Below, one piece after another: positions 5,443 through 9,707 of a DNA stretch of 9,707 nucleotides. Every line of letters starts with the position of its first letter. Position 1 is the first letter of the stretch. The stretch is from contig QMNL01000035.1 of assembly GCA_003647755.1 (NCBI GenBank), positions 1 through 9,707 of the forward strand, read 5' to 3'. The position numbers were made by a program, and so were the translations under genes. The notes beneath the pieces are model-generated. The model saw only the letters and a list, made by a program, of their open reading frames with translations, did not search any database and had not been told where the DNA came from. This DNA comes from Candidatus Coatesiibacteriota bacterium. GTDB lineage: Bacteria; B130-G9.

Positions 5443-8400
5443 CTATTTACTATCCGGCGAAGGAGTCGGCGTTGGAGTAGCGAATCCTCGCCTCAGCCCA
5501 TTGCCTCTAGTCAGTCCGCCGCCACCGGTCGCCGATGGTGATGGAGACGGCTGTTCTTTCGCCTCAACCATCACGTAGGCGGTCGCACAGTCATCATAAT
5601 CATCGCAGACTTTTACCGTATACTCGCCCTCGGTTGACCAATACACGGGGAACTGCTCATTCTCTCCTGTAACACCAGAGTTCGGCACCCCACCTTCCGG
5701 CACCTCCCAATGATATGTCTTGGAGCAGCCGCCCCAGGCCGTGAAATTAGTTACATCTCCCACCTTAACCGCCCCGTAACTCGGTGAGATGCGCACGCAG
5801 AACTGCTCCCCAAACGTATAGGCAGTGTTTGCGGTTATAGTCCCGAAGCCACCTGTCGTTTGTGCTCTCAACAGGACGCGGCCACCACCGGTAACGTCCA
5901 ACGAGGCGTTAATGCTGCCATCTCCGTCCGTTGTGGCCGTTATCGACTGGAGATTGTGGTTACCATTGAGGAAGGCTATCGCCCCGGCGTTGCTGAAGCT
6001 GTCTATGTAAAGCCTAACCTGCTTGCCAGCCACCGCCGAACCGTCGGCCAACCTCGACAGGAAAATCCAAACATCGCCGTGGCACTTATCGTCGTACGGC
6101 CCACCTTCATCATCCTCGCCCAAATGCTTGAAGCAGATATCCTTCGGAACCGTATCATCAAACTTAAGGCTGTAGCAGCCAGCTCCACCCTCCTCAAAAG
6201 TAACGTGCTTGCTCGTCCAGAAAACGGGCGGCTCCATGCCACTGCTGTTCCCGAAATCACAGTACTTTTGCTCAATCCTCGCAGACTCGGTCGACTGCCC
6301 GTGCAGACAGTGCCCACGGAGGGTCCCCGAGGCTTTGCCCTGGCTATCAGTGCCCACCAGAATCATCGACTCCCCTGTCTCAAAAACGCCAAGATGGCTG
6401 GCGAACTCGACGCCAACTCCCTCCACAGGATAACCATCGCTGCACGTTACCTTCGCCGTCAAGGTCGTCTTCTCTGAGCCGTCCTCGAGGATCGAGTAGT
6501 CCGTCGCCGACAAGCTAGACACATGTATCTTCCTGAATCTGTAACTGATCGACTGCCTGTGCGTCGTCCCGTTCCCCGCTACATAGTCAGCCCAGATGCT
6601 CACCTGCTCGTCCGGCCCTGCCGTGTCATCAGCCAGCATCACGCTCGTAGTCATGCGCGTAGTGGCCACGCCCTGAGCGTTCGTCACGACCGGAGACCCA
6701 TAATGCTCCAGGCAACCATTCTCGCAGCCAAACATGATGTTGGCTCCGCCGACCGGTAGTCCATTCTTATCTGTTAGGACCGCTGTAAGCTGTATCTGCC
6801 GCAACCCGTCTGCCGCAGCGCTCGAGCCATCCTTGGAATATGGGTCGTCACTCTTCGCCGTAAGAACTATTGAATAGTCCTCGGACTCAAACTGCATCGT
6901 CTTCTCAGCGGACGGCTGTGTGTCCGTCCCCAGACATTTGTAGCTCTCCGTGATAGCCGTGATCGGGCAGTCCCCTGTCGAACCATCGCTGTAAAACTTC
7001 ACGAGCGCCTGACCGGCTGAATCCGTCACTTGCTTTGCGGTGCTTGTGCCGCTCTTGGAGAACTTCACGCCAGAAAGAAGCGCCTTGAAGACGATCGATT
7101 GGTCTGGCACTGGCTGACCGTTCATCGTAAGGACGGCGAGTGCACTGACCTCGGAGGCATTGGCCTTGGCCACCATCGGGTCAATCGTCAGCTGTAGATC
7201 GCACTCATTCGCCTCAAACGTAACGTCAGAAGAGCCCTCAATCAGGTCTGTTGAGCCTGGGCACGGGAAAGCGTCCGTCGTTCTCGCAGTAATAGTGCAA
7301 AGCCCCGAATAACCCAGGCTCCTGAACTTAGCGGTTACAACGCCAGAGCTATTCGTATAACTGTCCTCCCCGCTTGTAAACTCAACCCCGGTAAGCGAGG
7401 CGTCAAACCTCACCTCAACACCCGCGCCCACGGGTTGATCGTTCACCTTGACCGTCGCAGTTGCGGTCACCTCGGTCCCGTCCGCCTTCACCACAGTCTT
7501 GTCGGGCACCACGGTGATGGCGCACTTATTCGGCTTGAACATTATGTCCGCGGAATCTTCAGCAGTCTCACCGTCGCATGGGTTCTTCATCTCCACCTTC
7601 ACCGTGCACTCGCCCGTATAACCATAACTTCTGATTGTTACGACAGCCGTCCCATTCTCGTCTGTATAGACAGAATATGGAGAATCACCCTCGGTCTCAG
7701 TGAAGTAGACTCGCCAAGCACTCTGTGCGTCCTTAGCATAATCGAGGCTGAAAATAAGAGGCTCGTTCTTGAGAGGCTCGGAGTTCATTGTAAGAACAGC
7801 AGTAGCCGTGATCTCGTCACTGCCGTTGGCCTGAGCAGTGTTGGGGTCAACCGTCAGTTCAACGTTACAGATGTTCTTTCTGAAATCGATGTACTTGCAC
7901 GAGCTCGAAGTGTCCAGAGGCGAACCAGAGGGACAGGAATAGTCCGCATTCACACATATATTATAAGTGCCCATCTCATTGGAGTATATCTGGACAACAA
8001 CCTCACCGCTGGAGTTTGTGGTTCCAATCTTACTGGGGCTGAAGATGACATCATCGGTGGGCTCGCCCATCGTTGTAGATGCACTGAATCGCAGTGTTTG
8101 GCCGACGACAGGCTCCTCGTTGTAGGTCAGTTTCCCCGTAATAACTACCGGATTGTCAGAACCAGTGGTGGTAGTTGTGCGGTCAGCGGCGATGGTTAGG
8201 CTACAGCGATAAGATGGATTGGGCATGAATTGAAGCGAGACCTGATTGCTGTTCACACCGTGTTGTGTTGCAGCAAAGATCACGTAGTTCATGAGCGTCT
8301 CACTCGTTACAACAACGCTCACACCCCCCATGCCGTCCGTTGATTTCTCAGCAAATGTGCTGCCGGCCTCATATTTGTCGAGAGTAACTTCCGCCTCACC

Positions 8401-8934
8401 CAACGGGACCGGCGACCTAACAGAGCGGGCTGAAAGCGCTGGAGGCACACCGCGGATAGCAGATGGACCGGCCAGGCCGGGGGCTTTGCTCTGTCTGACC
8501 GATGTCAAGTCTGGTCCCGGAGGCCCGGGCATCCTGCTTGCAGAGGCCCTGGGCACGGTAGTCTGTGACACAACGGTGCGCTGTTGGTTTAGGACAGATC
8601 GCCCTCGCGAGAATGATCTGCTGGACAATAGCCCACGCGAAAGGAGAGAACGCGTAGCCGAAGTCTGCGACTTGCTCACCAGTTTGAAGACGATTCTCTC
8701 GTCCGCGACAGGCATGTTGTAGGCATCTTTGAGAGTTGCAGTGAGCTCGATGTTTCTAAAGACCTCGGCCTGACTGGAGCTAGCAGTGAGCTCGAGAGTA
8801 GCTCCTTCCGGTCCAACATCCGAACCTCCCCCTCCTCCTCCTCCTTTGCTGCAACCGCTAAGGTTCCAAACGGTCACACTTAGGGCCGCAAACCCAACTA
8901 CAAGGAGCAAAGTTACAAGCGGACTGCGCCTCAT
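5443..8934 (-). CDS. Giant multi-Ig-domain surface lipoprotein
   Basis: No named gene recognised. The 1163-residue protein has a signal peptide (RR, hydrophobic 6-21) and the lipobox LSGC with Cys28, then seven glycines as a tether. Modules, approximately: Ig1 46-238, interrupted by a basic Arg/Ser/Pro insertion (88-178); Ig2 244-351; Ig3 356-467; Ig4 471-575; Ig5 578-683; Ig6 686-803; Ig7 806-915; a further beta-module 920-1040 opening with an acidic, Cys-containing stretch (HLGEDDEGGPYDDKC); a PKD-like domain 1046-1124 (CSKTYHWEVPEGG, EGEYTVKVCDDYDDC); and a Pro/Ser, Gly and Pro/Thr-rich tail. Modules follow the Big_1 (invasin/intimin) pattern L-T-x-(D/N)-G-x-P-V and G-x-A-x-(V/T). Ig2-Ig5 carry regularly placed cysteines. 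Likely a long stalk or adhesin outside the outer membrane. GGAGGA (8943-8948) is 8 bases before the ATG. It lies 65 bases after the beta-barrel gene with no terminator seen between. Confidence 0.9.
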   Translation of the reverse strand: MRRSPLVTLLLVVGFAALSVTVWNLSGCSKGGGGGGGSDVGPEGATLELTASSSQAEVFRNIELTATLKDAYNMPVADERIVFKLVSKSQTSATRSLLSRGLLSSRSFSRGRSVLNQQRTVVSQTTVPRASASRMPGPPGPDLTSVRQSKAPGLAGPSAIRGVPPALSARSVRSPVPLGEAEVTLDKYEAGSTFAEKSTDGMGGVSVVVTSETLMNYVIFAATQHGVNSNQVSLQFMPNPSYRCSLTIAADRTTTTTGSDNPVVITGKLTYNEEPVVGQTLRFSASTTMGEPTDDVIFSPSKIGTTNSSGEVVVQIYSNEMGTYNICVNADYSCPSGSPLDTSSSCKYIDFRKNICNVELTVDPNTAQANGSDEITATAVLTMNSEPLKNEPLIFSLDYAKDAQSAWRVYFTETEGDSPYSVYTDENGTAVVTIRSYGYTGECTVKVEMKNPCDGETAEDSADIMFKPNKCAITVVPDKTVVKADGTEVTATATVKVNDQPVGAGVEVRFDASLTGVEFTSGEDSYTNSSGVVTAKFRSLGYSGLCTITARTTDAFPCPGSTDLIEGSSDVTFEANECDLQLTIDPMVAKANASEVSALAVLTMNGQPVPDQSIVFKALLSGVKFSKSGTSTAKQVTDSAGQALVKFYSDGSTGDCPITAITESYKCLGTDTQPSAEKTMQFESEDYSIVLTAKSDDPYSKDGSSAAADGLRQIQLTAVLTDKNGLPVGGANIMFGCENGCLEHYGSPVVTNAQGVATTRMTTSVMLADDTAGPDEQVSIWADYVAGNGTTHRQSISYRFRKIHVSSLSATDYSILEDGSEKTTLTAKVTCSDGYPVEGVGVEFASHLGVFETGESMILVGTDSQGKASGTLRGHCLHGQSTESARIEQKYCDFGNSSGMEPPVFWTSKHVTFEEGGAGCYSLKFDDTVPKDICFKHLGEDDEGGPYDDKCHGDVWIFLSRLADGSAVAGKQVRLYIDSFSNAGAIAFLNGNHNLQSITATTDGDGSINASLDVTGGGRVLLRAQTTGGFGTITANTAYTFGEQFCVRISPSYGAVKVGDVTNFTAWGGCSKTYHWEVPEGGVPNSGVTGENEQFPVYWSTEGEYTVKVCDDYDDCATAYVMVEAKEQPSPSPSATGGGGLTRGNGLRRGFATPTPTPSPDSK
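6886..8205 (-). repeat. Four tandem cysteine-containing Ig-like modules (Ig2-Ig5)
   Basis: At the protein level four modules of about 105-115 residues repeat. Each begins with Cys on the first strand (244, 356, 471, 578), with a second Cys in a G-x-C-x-(V/I) or N-I-C-V strand (327, 443, 546, 656), and a third 7-12 residues later (334, 453, 558, 667). Ig2 has an extra Cys346. The DNA copies are well diverged, so this is an old duplication. Confidence 0.75.
8824..8844 (-). repeat. GGA-type triplet repeat encoding the seven-glycine tether
   Basis: Seven glycine codons (four GGA, then GGG, GGA, GGT) lie two residues after the lipid-anchored Cys28. A slip by one unit would change tether length by one residue and keep the frame. 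Confidence 0.7.
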
Positions 8935-8999
8935 GCTTGAATTCCTCCGTTATTGGAAATCGGTGCCTGCAAGCACTCGATATCGATCAAATGTCCTCA

Positions 9000-9707
9000 C
9001 TACCAAGAAACTACAACATCAGCCGACCCAGCGTCGGTCTGTTCGTCAAAATATCCGTCCGAATCAACCTTTGTATAATAATAGCCAACAGTTACAGTGA
9101 GCGACATCGGAAGCCAGTCGCCACCCTCAACCGAGTAACCCAGTCCACCTGCGGCCGTCGCACCCCATGCGCTGCTGTCGTCGTACTCGTAGGCAGCATA
9201 GGGCATAATCTCCCCTGACGCCCAAAGGAACACGCCGCTTTTGCCCAGTGGAAGGCCTGCCTTAGCGCCAACCCCACCGCCATACAACTCATCAGTGTCG
9301 GGCATTTTACTGGGCCACTGGGCATGGCCGCTCTTAAACTGGTATTTCTTATATATAAAATCAGCAAAGACCAAAAAATGCGGAATAATACGGTAGCAGA
9401 GGGCAGCTTTTACGTTAGCTAACTTCAGCTTCATGTCCGACGATGAGGCACTCTTGGGTAGCCCCGACGAATCGTAGGCATCAAGCGTGCCAAAATAGCT
9501 GGAGATCAGCAACTCGAAGTTGTCCCAGAACGTCTCAGTATTAGCTACCTGAATGCTCAGAACTGGCCCAAACAACTGCCCATCGTAATACACATGAAAA
9601 TCATTGGCGTTACCATAGATGGCTGGATAACTGATCTCTGTATCGGTATAGAATAGAGTCTTGAGGCCCAATGTAAACGTAAACCTCTTGATGCCACGCT
9701 CCTGGAC
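9000..9707 (-). CDS. Outer-membrane beta-barrel protein (partial, N-terminus beyond window end)
   Basis: The frame is open to the window edge: 235 residues are visible, beginning VQERGIKRFTFTLGLKTLFY. It alternates short amphipathic strands rich in Tyr, Phe, Trp and Gly with polar turns, as in outer-membrane barrels, for example FHVYYDGQLFGPVLSIQVA, LVFADFIYKKYQF, GVFLWASGEIMPYAAYEYDD and LPMSLTVTVGYYYTKVD. It ends SADVVVSW; a terminal aromatic residue after alternating hydrophobics is the usual BAM beta-signal. Barrel size, strand count and substrate cannot be told without the missing N-terminus. A TTG at 9671 is not a convincing start because barrel-like sequence continues upstream of it. 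The gene is followed after 65 bases by the giant lipoprotein gene, so the barrel may partner or anchor the surface lipoproteins (inference from context only). Confidence 0.8.
   Translation of the reverse strand, partial: VQERGIKRFTFTLGLKTLFYTDTEISYPAIYGNANDFHVYYDGQLFGPVLSIQVANTETFWDNFELLISSYFGTLDAYDSSGLPKSASSSDMKLKLANVKAALCYRIIPHFLVFADFIYKKYQFKSGHAQWPSKMPDTDELYGGGVGAKAGLPLGKSGVFLWASGEIMPYAAYEYDDSSAWGATAAGGLGYSVEGGDWLPMSLTVTVGYYYTKVDSDGYFDEQTDAGSADVVVSW

Noticed and set aside
5860..6477. Plus-strand open frame of 205 codons
   Set aside because: Antisense shadow of the same lipoprotein; composition is that of a reversed reading frame.
7435..8199. Plus-strand open frame of 254 codons
   Set aside because: It is antisense to the Ig modules of the giant lipoprotein, lacks a recognisable domain, and the minus-strand frame has a signal peptide, lipobox and repeats.
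9669..9671. TTG at 9671 as the true start of the beta-barrel gene
   Set aside because: The frame stays open to the window end with barrel-like sequence, there is no signal peptide after the TTG, and the gene is better read as cut off.

Overview
The window looks like chromosomal DNA from an uncultured Gram-negative-type bacterium. The evidence is the mix of genes: an outer-membrane beta-barrel, three lipoproteins, diaminopimelate synthesis for peptidoglycan, a tandem pair of DUF507 genes, and the start of a gingipain-like (C25) protease. That mix is familiar from deltaproteobacterial and candidate-phylum metagenome bins, but nothing here fixes the taxon. There are no phage, insertion-sequence, CRISPR, tRNA or rRNA signals. 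Every credible gene lies on the minus strand, so the layout reads from high to low coordinates.

Region A (9707 to about 3840) is a cell-surface block. It starts with the C-terminal part of a beta-barrel protein (9000-9707, cut by the window edge). Next is a 1163-residue lipoprotein built almost entirely of Ig-like modules (5443-8934). After a 170-base gap with strong RNA hairpins come a small beta-rich lipoprotein (4748-5272) and a two-domain Ig-like lipoprotein (3917-4705). A GC-rich hairpin with a short T-run (3843-3872) closes the block. Co-direction, short gaps and the shared envelope theme suggest one surface assembly; its function cannot be read from the sequence.

Region B (about 3775 to 1) is a separate transcription unit that starts from a good sigma70-like promoter (3744-3773). 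It reads guaB (IMP dehydrogenase), dapF (diaminopimelate epimerase), two DUF507 genes, and the signal peptide and propeptide of a C25 cysteine peptidase that runs off the window start. Gaps are 48, -11, 33 and 20 bases, so this is probably one operon. guaB and dapF each carry substitutions in motifs that are normally near-invariant, while the catalytic cysteines are retained.

The most interesting points are the large lipoprotein (three cysteines per module in a regular pattern, plus a strongly basic Arg/Ser/Pro insertion in an otherwise acidic protein), the structured leader in front of the 174-residue lipoprotein, whose CCTCCT can pair with the downstream Shine-Dalgarno, and the altered substrate-site motifs of guaB. 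The longest stretch without a gene is 3677-3916 (240 bases); it holds the terminator, the guaB promoter and a perfect 10-bp leader hairpin.
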